DNA of 11,805 nt, taken from positions 1 through 11,805 of the forward strand of contig JAISMQ010000072.1 of the NCBI GenBank assembly GCA_031276685.1, written 5' to 3'. Positions 6,292 through 11,805 of this stretch are shown here, one piece after another. The stretch comes from Treponema sp. GTDB taxonomy: Bacteria; Spirochaetota; Spirochaetia; Treponematales; Breznakiellaceae. A program made the translations under genes and the position numbers. A model generated the notes under the pieces. The model did not search any database. It was not told where the DNA came from and worked only from the letters and a program-made list of their open reading frames with translations. How positions within the stretch are numbered: position 1 is the stretch's first letter; each line of letters opens with the position of its first letter.

Positions 6292-7215
6292 TTACTTAAA
6301 AACAATCGCGCTCGGCAGCAGCCGGTTCCCCCCGGAGGGCGTGTTTACCAGATCCCCCCGGTAGACCATGGTGGTTGAGGAACCGCCGTCAAGCCCTATG
6401 GCGTTTACCGCGCCGTTGGCGTACAGCACGGTCTGCATGTCCTTGTAGGTCGCTCCGATGCTGTCAATGCGGCGGCCGTCCGCAACCGCCAGCAGGACCG
6501 CCCCGTTTTTAAGCTGCCCAATAGCCGTGCGCGGGGCCAGTCCGCCCGAAAAATCGGTCATCTCGCTTTTTTCGCCGTTGACAATAAGCAGGGGGCCAAA
6601 CTCGAATGCCCACAGGTAGCCCAGCGCCGCGATCTCGTCATCGGAGAACGTACCCACCACCAGTTTGTAGTCACGGGTAAAGCCGCCCATGACGTGCCGG
6701 CCCCCGCGGGGGTTCCGGGAAACGAAGACGCCCTTAACAATGGTGTTTCCCCACGGCAGCCCCCGCTCCTTGTCATCGGCAAACCCCGATGCGTTAACGC
6801 CCCCCAGCGCCTGGTGTTTTTCAACGATGTCTTCCAGAAGCGCGCCCCGCCTGTCTTCCGAAAGGACCAGGCTAAGGCGCCGGGGATCTTCGATTTTGAT
6901 TATCGCCCCGGTAAAATAGTCCCCCTTCAGGCGGTCGAAGTACAGCCCGTCGCCCCCCGCGACGGCAACCTTTTCCTTGTCGGTTTTTCGGTCGACAGCA
7001 GGTTTGTTTTTTTCCAGTACCGACTGGATGTAATTCTGGCTGTAGAGGGCGGTGGCTAAAAATTTAAAGTGGCTGGAGTACATGCTGGTGTTGATCCAGA
7101 TCTGCCTGAACGATTCCCAGGGGCCGTAAAACAGAAGGGCCGCCAGCAGGACAAAGCCCGCCGCGGCCCGGCACAGGCGCCGCAAAAACGGCGTCTTTTT
7201 GCGGGGTATGGGCAT
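6292..7215 (-). CDS. Membrane-anchored NAGPA-domain (phosphodiester glycosidase-like) protein
   Basis: A 307-aa protein ending in a NAGPA domain (PF09992, formerly DUF2233), named after the enzyme that uncovers mannose-6-phosphate by removing GlcNAc. Bacterial members are envelope proteins of mostly unknown substrate, often linked to polysaccharides. The N-terminus is basic (PRKK, FLRRLCR) followed by one hydrophobic span at about residues 17-31, with no lipobox cysteine, so it is probably a signal anchor with the domain outside the cytoplasm. Family motifs are GVNASGF (139-145), WGNTIVKGVFVSRNP, FGPLLIVNGE, APRTAIG (227-233), LLAVADGR (241-248) and GLDGGSSTTMV (274-284), the last being the most diagnostic. 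The ATG at 7215 is 4 bp after the upstream gene's stop and lacks its own Shine-Dalgarno, implying translational coupling. An in-frame ATG at 7275 would overlap that gene by 56 bp and puts polar residues ahead of the anchor, so I disfavour it. Confidence 0.85.
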   Translation of the reverse strand: MPIPRKKTPFLRRLCRAAAGFVLLAALLFYGPWESFRQIWINTSMYSSHFKFLATALYSQNYIQSVLEKNKPAVDRKTDKEKVAVAGGDGLYFDRLKGDYFTGAIIKIEDPRRLSLVLSEDRRGALLEDIVEKHQALGGVNASGFADDKERGLPWGNTIVKGVFVSRNPRGGRHVMGGFTRDYKLVVGTFSDDEIAALGYLWAFEFGPLLIVNGEKSEMTDFSGGLAPRTAIGQLKNGAVLLAVADGRRIDSIGATYKDMQTVLYANGAVNAIGLDGGSSTTMVYRGDLVNTPSGGNRLLPSAIVFK

Positions 7216-7219
7216 GGAA

Positions 7220-8122
7220 TTACAGCGGTTCAACCGCCGTATGCAACTGGTAGGTTCCGCCCGAATAACCGTCATACGATCTTAGCTTGAGGTACAGTAT
7301 CCCTCCGGAGGCAACAACGCTGACCCTGGCGTTGTAGTCGTTTCCCGAATCATCGTCTTCCTCCAGCTCACTTCCGTTCGCGTCGTAGACCGTTAGTACG
7401 GTATCGATGGATCCTTCGGTATAGGCGGTAATGATAGCGCCGTTGGCGGGGACGTTGAAGTAATACCAGATTTCACTGACGAGCTGGAACGAACCGCTTA
7501 CAGGTACCCCGGAGGCGAGAAGCTGGGCCTGGTGGATCGGTTCGGTTCCGTAACGCCACGTGCCGAATCCGCGCATAAAGGTATAGGGGCCCGCCCTTCT
7601 GCCTGAATTTTCGTAGACGATGCCCAGGCCGCCCGGCATGGCGTTGCTGCTCAGGTAGGTTATGTTCTCCGGCATGTTTACAACGAGGAGCTTGTTACAC
7701 TCGTTGAACGCATAGCCCCCAATGGCGACGATTCCCGCAGGAATGTTTACCCTGAGCAGGCTGCCGCAGTTGGAAAACGCGCCGTCATCTATGACCTGCA
7801 GGCTGTCCGGCAGGCTTACGTTGGACAGGTTGTAGCTTGACGAAAACGCATTCCGTCCGATTCTCCGTACCCCCTGCGGGATAACCACCGTGCTTATCTG
7901 TGAATCTACGAAACACGAGGGCCCTATCTCGGTTATCCCCAGATTGCCGGGAATATTCAGACTTTCGGCGCTCCCCGTGTAGGAAACAAGCTGGGTTCCC
8001 CTTAGCACAAAATCGCCCCGTCTTACCAGGGGGGTACTGCCCCCGGTAAAATCAGTAACCTGCTGCCCAAAGGCAAGAACCGCCGCACAGCAAAGAGCCG
8101 TGATTAACGCTGTTTTTTTCAA
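7220..8122 (-). CDS. Secreted BspA-type leucine-rich repeat protein with C-terminal PPC-like domain
   Basis: A 300-aa predicted exported protein. Residues 1-19 form a Sec signal peptide (KK, then a hydrophobic core, probable cut after AFG). Residues about 52-163 hold four to five BspA/Treponema-type leucine-rich repeats (LRR_5). Examples are LGITEIGPSCF, VRRIGRNAFSSS, LQVIDDGAFSNC and IVAIGGYAFNEC, with intervening VxIPxG strands. Such repeats commonly mediate binding to host or matrix proteins. Residues about 205-296 resemble a PPC (bacterial pre-peptidase C-terminal) beta-sandwich: YYFNVPANGAI, LTVYDANGSELEEDDDSG and ILYLKLRSYDGYSGGTYQL. I chose the TTG at 8122 because a perfect AGGAGG stands 6 nt upstream and the signal peptide then begins directly with MKKTA. 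The ATG at 8164 would translate through the ribosome site and prefix a long basic segment. It is the first gene of a unit with the NAGPA gene. Confidence 0.85.
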   Translation of the reverse strand: MKKTALITALCCAAVLAFGQQVTDFTGGSTPLVRRGDFVLRGTQLVSYTGSAESLNIPGNLGITEIGPSCFVDSQISTVVIPQGVRRIGRNAFSSSYNLSNVSLPDSLQVIDDGAFSNCGSLLRVNIPAGIVAIGGYAFNECNKLLVVNMPENITYLSSNAMPGGLGIVYENSGRRAGPYTFMRGFGTWRYGTEPIHQAQLLASGVPVSGSFQLVSEIWYYFNVPANGAIITAYTEGSIDTVLTVYDANGSELEEDDDSGNDYNARVSVVASGGILYLKLRSYDGYSGGTYQLHTAVEPL

Positions 8123-8128
8123 AATACG

Positions 8129-8134
8129 CCTCCT
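8129..8134 (-). promoter_or_regulatory. Ribosome binding site that fixes the TTG start of the LRR protein
   Basis: A perfect AGGAGG on the minus strand lies 6 nt before the TTG at 8122. It is the strongest Shine-Dalgarno in the window and decides the start over the upstream in-frame ATG at 8164. Confidence 0.75.
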
Positions 8135-8166
8135 CTTCCTGATGGGATGATTACTATGTACCATTT

Positions 8167-8181
8167 TTGCTTATATAGCAA
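8167..8181. promoter_or_regulatory. Palindrome overlapping the minus-strand -10 (operator candidate)
   Basis: TTGCT (8167-8171) and AGCAA (8177-8181) are perfect inverted arms around TATAT. The palindrome covers the TATATA proposed as the -10 of the surface-protein gene. A repressor bound here would block that promoter. This is inferred from symmetry and position only. Confidence 0.3.
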
Positions 8182-8202
8182 GGTCCCGCGTGTGATTGAC
8201 AA
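8172..8202 (-). promoter_or_regulatory. Candidate promoter of the LRR/NAGPA unit
   Basis: On the minus strand TTGTCA (8197-8202) and TATATA (8172-8177) are 19 bp apart, slightly long. The predicted leader is about 40 nt and contains the AGGAGG site. Its -35 overlaps the -35 of the divergent promoter. Confidence 0.35.
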
Positions 8203-8225
8203 ATGCCGATGGCAGACACCATACT
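8196..8225 (+). promoter_or_regulatory. Promoter of the FAD oxidoreductase/GH18 unit
   Basis: A perfect TTGACA (8196-8201) is followed after 18 bp by CATACT (8220-8225, 4/6). Transcription would start near 8232, leaving about 50 nt before the ATG at 8282. The placement also supports the 8282 start, because earlier in-frame starts would lie upstream of the promoter. Confidence 0.5.
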
Positions 8226-8281
8226 TGGGTGAATCTTGGTTCGATCAGTATTACGACAGTGATTCGTCCTTCGGAGGATAC

Positions 8282-9673
8282 ATGTTTGATTATGTGCTGA
8301 TTCAGGAACAGAAAGTACCGGTAACCGCCACTGCGGATATCGTGGTCGTGGGGGGCGGCCCGGCGGGCGTCGGCGCCGCCATCGCCGCAAGCCGCGAAGG
8401 GGCGCGGGTCATCCTTGTCGAGCGGATGTTCTGCCTGGGGGGTATGATGACCGGCGGCCTTGTGGGCAAAATCGCCATTTCCCACCGGAACCGGGGAATT
8501 GCGGCGGAACTTCTGGAACGGCTGGATCGGTACCAGGGGACTTCCTTTGTCCAAAGCCGTCCCGAGACGCCCATAGACCCCGAGCTTGCCAAGCTCCTTC
8601 TGGACAAGATGGTGATTGACGAGGCGGGGGTGGATGTCCGGTTCGGCACGACGCTTACCCAGGTGGTAAAAGAGGGCCGCCAGGCCAAGGCCGTGATCGT
8701 CAGCGGCCTGAACGGGCTCCAGGCTATCCGGGCGAAGTACCTTATCGACTGTACCGGCGACGGCCAGGCAGCTTTTCTGGCGGGGGCCGCCTACATGCTT
8801 GGCGATGAGGAGGGGGGGCTTGGTTCGGCTCCCAGCCTGCTGTTTCGCGTTGCCCGCGTGGACGTGGATAAATTTATTAACGCCTGCGAAGAAGACGAGG
8901 AAACCTACAAATCCGACCGTACCCGCTACAGCCCGCGGGAGGCGCGGGAACTGTACCATTCGGATCGCTATGTTTTTTTTGCGAACTACATGCCCCTTGT
9001 CAGGCGGCGGATAGAGGAAAACCCGCAGATGTTCAGCGAATGGGAACGGCAGGTTCTTACCACGCGGGGGCTTATCTTTTTGAACCAGCCGCAGAGCGGG
9101 GTTATCCTGGTTAATTCCACGCGGATCCTGGGTTTCCACGGGAATGACGCGGCGGAATTGAGCAGCGCCATGGTGAACGGCCGCCGCCAGGTTGAAACTA
9201 TCTTCCGGTTCATGAAGACCTTTTTACCCGGTTTTGAAAATTCAATTATCATGGACACGGGCGGCATGCTGGGGATACGGGAGTCCCGCCGGGTGGCGGG
9301 GGATTATGTTTTTAATGAAGACGATGTCTCCGGCGCTACCCGCTACGAGGACGCGGTGCTTTCCAACAACGGGGGCATAGAGATCCATTCCTCCACGGGC
9401 GCCGGCCTCCGGGGCACCCGTTTGGGCCAGGACGAGTATTACCATATCCCCTACCGCAGTATTATTGCGCGGGATTTTGACAACCTCTTTATGGCGGGCC
9501 GCTGTTTCAGCGCCAGCCACGCCGCCCTGTCCGCCGCCCGGAGCATTGCCTGCTGCATCGCCATGGGCCAGGCCGCAGGTTCCGCCGGGGCGCAGCTTGT
9601 GAAGAATCAAAAAACAAATACCAGGGACATTGATATCTATGCCTTGCAGGAAAAACTGGTAAATATTTTATAG
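8282..9673 (+). CDS. FAD-dependent oxidoreductase (PF12831 family)
   Basis: A 463-aa flavoprotein of the FAD_oxidored family (PF12831). Bacterial members are often found among carbohydrate-degradation genes, but the reaction is generally uncharacterised. The N-terminal Rossmann motif ADIVVVGGGPAGVGAAIAA (GGGPAG at 24-29) ends in the ribose-binding acidic residue of LVER (45-48). Then come FCLGGMMTGGLV (50-61) and the second FAD contact LIDCTGDG (154-161). The diagnostic C-terminal half has GIRESRRVAGDYVF (331-344) and NLFMAGRCFSASHAALSAAR (401-420), then AMGQAAGSAGA. There is no signal peptide, so it is cytoplasmic. ATG 8282 is preceded by GGAGG four bases away; an in-frame ATG at 8150 lies upstream of the promoter and adds 44 residues unlike the family. 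The GH18 gene follows after 74 nt and is probably cotranscribed. It may oxidise a sugar or sugar derivative released from an imported glycan; that role is inference. Confidence 0.88.
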   Translation: MFDYVLIQEQKVPVTATADIVVVGGGPAGVGAAIAASREGARVILVERMFCLGGMMTGGLVGKIAISHRNRGIAAELLERLDRYQGTSFVQSRPETPIDPELAKLLLDKMVIDEAGVDVRFGTTLTQVVKEGRQAKAVIVSGLNGLQAIRAKYLIDCTGDGQAAFLAGAAYMLGDEEGGLGSAPSLLFRVARVDVDKFINACEEDEETYKSDRTRYSPREARELYHSDRYVFFANYMPLVRRRIEENPQMFSEWERQVLTTRGLIFLNQPQSGVILVNSTRILGFHGNDAAELSSAMVNGRRQVETIFRFMKTFLPGFENSIIMDTGGMLGIRESRRVAGDYVFNEDDVSGATRYEDAVLSNNGGIEIHSSTGAGLRGTRLGQDEYYHIPYRSIIARDFDNLFMAGRCFSASHAALSAARSIACCIAMGQAAGSAGAQLVKNQKTNTRDIDIYALQEKLVNIL

Positions 9674-9697
9674 CGGGGCGCGCGGGCCCTGCGGAAC

Positions 9698-9719
9698 CCC
9701 GTTCCGGCTGCCGGACGGG
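9698..9719 (+). other. Stable hairpin between the oxidoreductase and GH18 genes
   Basis: CCCGT (9698-9702) pairs with ACGGG (9715-9719), and CCGG (9704-9707) with CCGG (9711-9714). This gives a nine-pair GC-rich stem with one bulged T and a CTG loop. It is followed by A-rich sequence and the GH18 ribosome site, not a T-run, so it is not a classical terminator. An alternative pairing of CGGGG (9674-9678) with CCCCG (9697-9701) would break it. It may protect or process the intergenic mRNA, or tune expression of the second gene. Confidence 0.4.
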
Positions 9720-9747
9720 AAACAAAAGATCTGCGAAGGAGCAAACT

Positions 9748-10752
9748 ATGAAAATTTTAGCGTATGTGAACGGTTCTACCAAACTTGGCGAAGGGGAAGT
9801 TCAAAAACTTACCCATATCAACGTGGCCTTTGCGCGGCTGCGGAACAGCGGGGCCATAGACGCCGATCATCTGGATATTCTGGCGCAGTTTAAGGATATC
9901 CGCCGCTGGAACCCGGCCATCAAACTGGTGGCGTCGGTGGTGCCCCAGGAACCGGAGGCCTTTACGATCTGCGCCGCCAGCCCCGCGCTGCGGGCGGCCG
10001 TGGGGGAATCCTGCAAAAGGCTCATCACTACATACGGATTTGACGGGGTCGATTTTGACTGGGAGTACCCCTGCGTCCCCTCCAACGGCGTGGACAGTAC
10101 CATTGCGGACAAGCGTAACTTTACCCTCTTCTGCGGCGAGGTTAGGAAGGCGGTGGACGCCCTGGGGCCGGGCCATCTGCTGTCGATTGCCGCCGGGGCG
10201 GATCTTTACTACGTGGAAAGCGTGGAACTGCCGGAACTGGTAAAGGTGCTGGACCATATCTGCCTGATGACTTACGACTTGAAGTGCGGGTTCCACGCCC
10301 TGGCGGGCCACCATACCCAACTGTATTCCTCCACCGGGGACGTGTTCAGGAACAGTTGCGACCAGGCGCTGCGGCTGTTCAACCAGGCCGGGGTTCCCAG
10401 GGAGCAGCTCCTTATGGGGGCGGCTTTCTATTCCCGGAAATGGGAGAACATCCAGGACCGGAATCACGGTTTTTTGCAGATCTCCAAAACCGGCGGCGGT
10501 TACGGGCCCGACTACGGTATCCTGGCGAAAGAGTACATCAACAAAAACGGCTATGTCCGGTATTGGGACGACGAGGCCAAGGCGCCCTTCCTGTTTAACG
10601 GCTCGACCTTTTTAAGCTACGATGACGAGGAATCCCTGGCCCATAAATGCGCGTACATCAAGGACCAGGGCTACGGGGGCATTTTCTATTGGGAACACAA
10701 GTGCGATCCTACCGGGACGCTGCTTTCGGCTATCGCGAAAAACCTTGGTTAG
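9748..10752 (+). CDS. Glycoside hydrolase family 18 protein (chitinase-like), cytoplasmic
   Basis: A 334-aa GH18 TIM-barrel protein, a family that hydrolyses beta-1,4 GlcNAc links (chitin oligomers, N-glycan cores) by substrate-assisted catalysis. The catalytic signature GFDGVDFDWEYP is complete, with Asp102, Asp104 and the acid Glu106 of DGxDxDxE. Other barrel landmarks are the opening KILAYVNGS strand, LTHINVAFARL, CLMTYDL (172-178, Tyr176) and the final-strand GGIFYWEHKCD with Trp315. The usual SxGG of barrel strand 3 is replaced by SVVPQEP, so the active-site floor differs from classic chitinases. There is no signal peptide, membrane span or carbohydrate-binding module, so it should act in the cytoplasm on imported oligosaccharides. 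ATG 9748 has AAGGAG seven bases upstream. It is the second gene after the FAD oxidoreductase and converges on a propeller glycosidase 23 bp away. Fold and catalytic residue are secure; the substrate is not. Confidence 0.9.
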   Translation: MKILAYVNGSTKLGEGEVQKLTHINVAFARLRNSGAIDADHLDILAQFKDIRRWNPAIKLVASVVPQEPEAFTICAASPALRAAVGESCKRLITTYGFDGVDFDWEYPCVPSNGVDSTIADKRNFTLFCGEVRKAVDALGPGHLLSIAAGADLYYVESVELPELVKVLDHICLMTYDLKCGFHALAGHHTQLYSSTGDVFRNSCDQALRLFNQAGVPREQLLMGAAFYSRKWENIQDRNHGFLQISKTGGGYGPDYGILAKEYINKNGYVRYWDDEAKAPFLFNGSTFLSYDDEESLAHKCAYIKDQGYGGIFYWEHKCDPTGTLLSAIAKNLG

Positions 10753-10775
10753 CGGGGGCGGCTCACCCTGCGGCC

Positions 10776-11780
10776 TTAAAACGGTTCGGAGCTTGCCACG
10801 CTGATGGCCCGGTATTCGTCACCGTTTTTCGCCTGGTCGCCGGGACGCCAGGGCCGGACCGCGTTGTAGAAGTGGTAGAGCCGCTTCCCCGCGGTGATGA
10901 TCCCGGCCTTGTGGGCGTGGGTCGAATCAATTTCCCCTTCGGCGCCGTACCGTAGAATGGGGTCGTTCGCCATCTCCCAATGGAACAGGTCTTGTGAACA
11001 GGCAATGCCGTCCTGGGCGTGTTTGCAGTCATACCCAAAGAAAAAGTTGAGCCAAAGATCGCCGTCCCGGCAAATATACGGATCCGCCAGGGAATGGCTG
11101 TACCATGTTCCCTCTTTGGTTTTAAGCACCGGGCTGCCTTCGTAGCGCTCCCAGCGGAGCAGGTCCTTTGAGGTGGCCAGCCCGGTCTGCTCGAGCCAGC
11201 CGACTTCTTTATTTTTCGCATTGTAGTACATGTAAAAGAGATCCCGATGCCGGAAGAAGCAAGCCTTGTAGAGCCCTGAGTTTTCCCATTCCGCACCGCC
11301 CCTCCAGGAATGGACCGGATCTTCCAGGCGGCGCCAGTCGAGGAGGTTCTCGTCCTCCGTCCAGGCAAGCCCCATTTCGGCAGGGCCGGACTCGTAACCC
11401 GCCTCCGGATAGGAATGGTAGATCATCCAGTACCTGCCCTGAAACTTTTCAAGTTCGTAGTTCCCCCAAAGGTCCATGTTCCTGAGTATCCAGGTTCCCG
11501 CGATGCTGACGCCGTCCCACTTGCCCTTTTGATCCAGCCGTTTCAAAACCATGCCGTGATGCTTCCAGTGGAGCAGATCATCGCTTAGCGCCAGGGCGGA
11601 CTGGTACCCGGTCCCGTCAAAGCCGGTGTAGAGCATGAAGTACCGGCCCTGATGCCGGAACAGAAAGGGTACGTCCACCGCCAGGGAATCAAAGGCCCCC
11701 TCAATGCCGGAACCTTCGATTACCGCCTTCCCGTATTTATAGGGGCTTGCGTAGGTTTTAAGCAGCGTTTCTGTGTTCAT
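10776..11780 (-). CDS. Five-bladed beta-propeller glycosidase-like protein (GH43/GH32/GH130-type)
   Basis: A 334-aa protein with the repeating blade pattern of the GH43/62/32/68/117/130 superfamily. Five similar strands recur: PFLFRHQGRYFMLYTGF (38-54), EKFQGRYWMIYHSY, KACFFRHRDLFYMYYNAK (172-189), PYICRDGDLWLNFFFGYD and GIITAGKRLYHFYNAV. Each is followed by a SxDLLHW-like element (SDDLLHW, SKDLLRW, SQDLFHW). Candidate acidic catalytic residues sit in VDVPF (Asp36), EWENS (Glu165-Glu168), ADPY (Asp233) and EIDSTHAHKAG (Asp285), but I cannot assign them or choose among hydrolase and phosphorylase families. No signal peptide is present, so it is predicted cytoplasmic. ATG 11780 has GAAGGA about 6 nt upstream, and a TATTAT hexamer touches the window edge. 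It converges on the GH18 gene with a 23-bp gap. It probably trims imported oligosaccharides in the same or a neighbouring pathway. Confidence 0.8.
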   Translation of the reverse strand: MNTETLLKTYASPYKYGKAVIEGSGIEGAFDSLAVDVPFLFRHQGRYFMLYTGFDGTGYQSALALSDDLLHWKHHGMVLKRLDQKGKWDGVSIAGTWILRNMDLWGNYELEKFQGRYWMIYHSYPEAGYESGPAEMGLAWTEDENLLDWRRLEDPVHSWRGGAEWENSGLYKACFFRHRDLFYMYYNAKNKEVGWLEQTGLATSKDLLRWERYEGSPVLKTKEGTWYSHSLADPYICRDGDLWLNFFFGYDCKHAQDGIACSQDLFHWEMANDPILRYGAEGEIDSTHAHKAGIITAGKRLYHFYNAVRPWRPGDQAKNGDEYRAISVASSEPF

Positions 11781-11799
11781 TGTAGTTCCTTCTTCAAAG

Positions 11800-11805
11800 A
11801 TAATA
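11800..11805 (-). promoter_or_regulatory. Possible -10 element of the propeller glycosidase gene (window edge)
   Basis: TATTAT (5/6) on the minus strand is 19 bp before the ATG at 11780. The predicted leader would be very short, about 13 nt, just including the GAAGGA ribosome site. The -35 position lies outside the window, so it cannot be judged. Confidence 0.25.

Noticed and set aside
8171..9139. Minus-strand 322-codon frame opposite the FAD oxidoreductase
   Set aside because: Composition is typical of antisense reading and it overlaps the divergent promoter; the plus strand has clear flavoprotein motifs.
1..11805. CRISPR arrays, tRNA or rRNA genes, insertion sequences, prophage or toxin-antitoxin genes
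   Set aside because: I looked for regular spaced repeats, cloverleaf arms, transposase motifs and small paired ORFs and found none that could be supported.

Overview
The window is a GC-rich (roughly 60% by eye), gene-dense bacterial chromosome segment with eight recognisable protein genes, no RNA genes, no insertion sequences and no CRISPR array. It most resembles a spirochaete of the Treponema type, perhaps one of the termite-gut lineages. This is inferred from the single-chain (bacterial/eukaryal-type) glycyl-tRNA synthetase, the multi-spanning chemoreceptor, the BspA-like leucine-rich surface protein, and GTG/TTG starts mixed with good Shine-Dalgarno sites. No sequence comparison was possible.

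Left part (1-4278): the 5' end of glyQS runs off the left edge on the minus strand. Behind it, also on the minus strand, is a DUF2974/Mbeg1-like alpha/beta hydrolase. Divergent from that is polB on the plus strand, a 902-aa family B DNA polymerase of the Pol II type with intact proofreading and polymerase motifs and a C-terminal sliding-clamp-binding motif. The 107-bp polB/hydrolase intergene has two -10-like hexamers placed symmetrically, each exactly six bases before an ATG. This suggests leaderless divergent transcripts.

Middle part (4285-8122): a methyl-accepting chemotaxis protein with six membrane spans and no large periplasmic domain has its own promoter, and a 12-bp tandem duplication lies at the expected transcription start. 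Converging on it from the minus strand is a two-gene unit: a secreted protein with BspA-type leucine-rich repeats and a PPC-like domain (TTG start), then a membrane-anchored NAGPA-domain phosphodiester-glycosidase-like protein that starts 4 bases after the first gene ends. Both probably act at the cell envelope.

Right part (8123-11805): a compact divergent promoter region with overlapping -35 elements separates the surface-protein unit from a plus-strand pair, a PF12831-type FAD-dependent oxidoreductase and a GH18 glycosidase without a signal peptide. A minus-strand five-bladed beta-propeller glycosidase (GH43/GH32/GH130-like), also without a signal peptide, converges on it. These three look like part of a cytoplasmic carbohydrate-utilisation locus continuing past the right edge, acting on imported oligosaccharides; the substrate is not determinable from this window.

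No stretch over 300 bases lacks a gene. I do not see a clear undescribed multi-gene system. The points most worth checking are the polB/hydrolase divergent start region, the surface protein/NAGPA coupling, the shared divergent promoter near 8200, and the intracellular oxidoreductase/GH18/propeller group.
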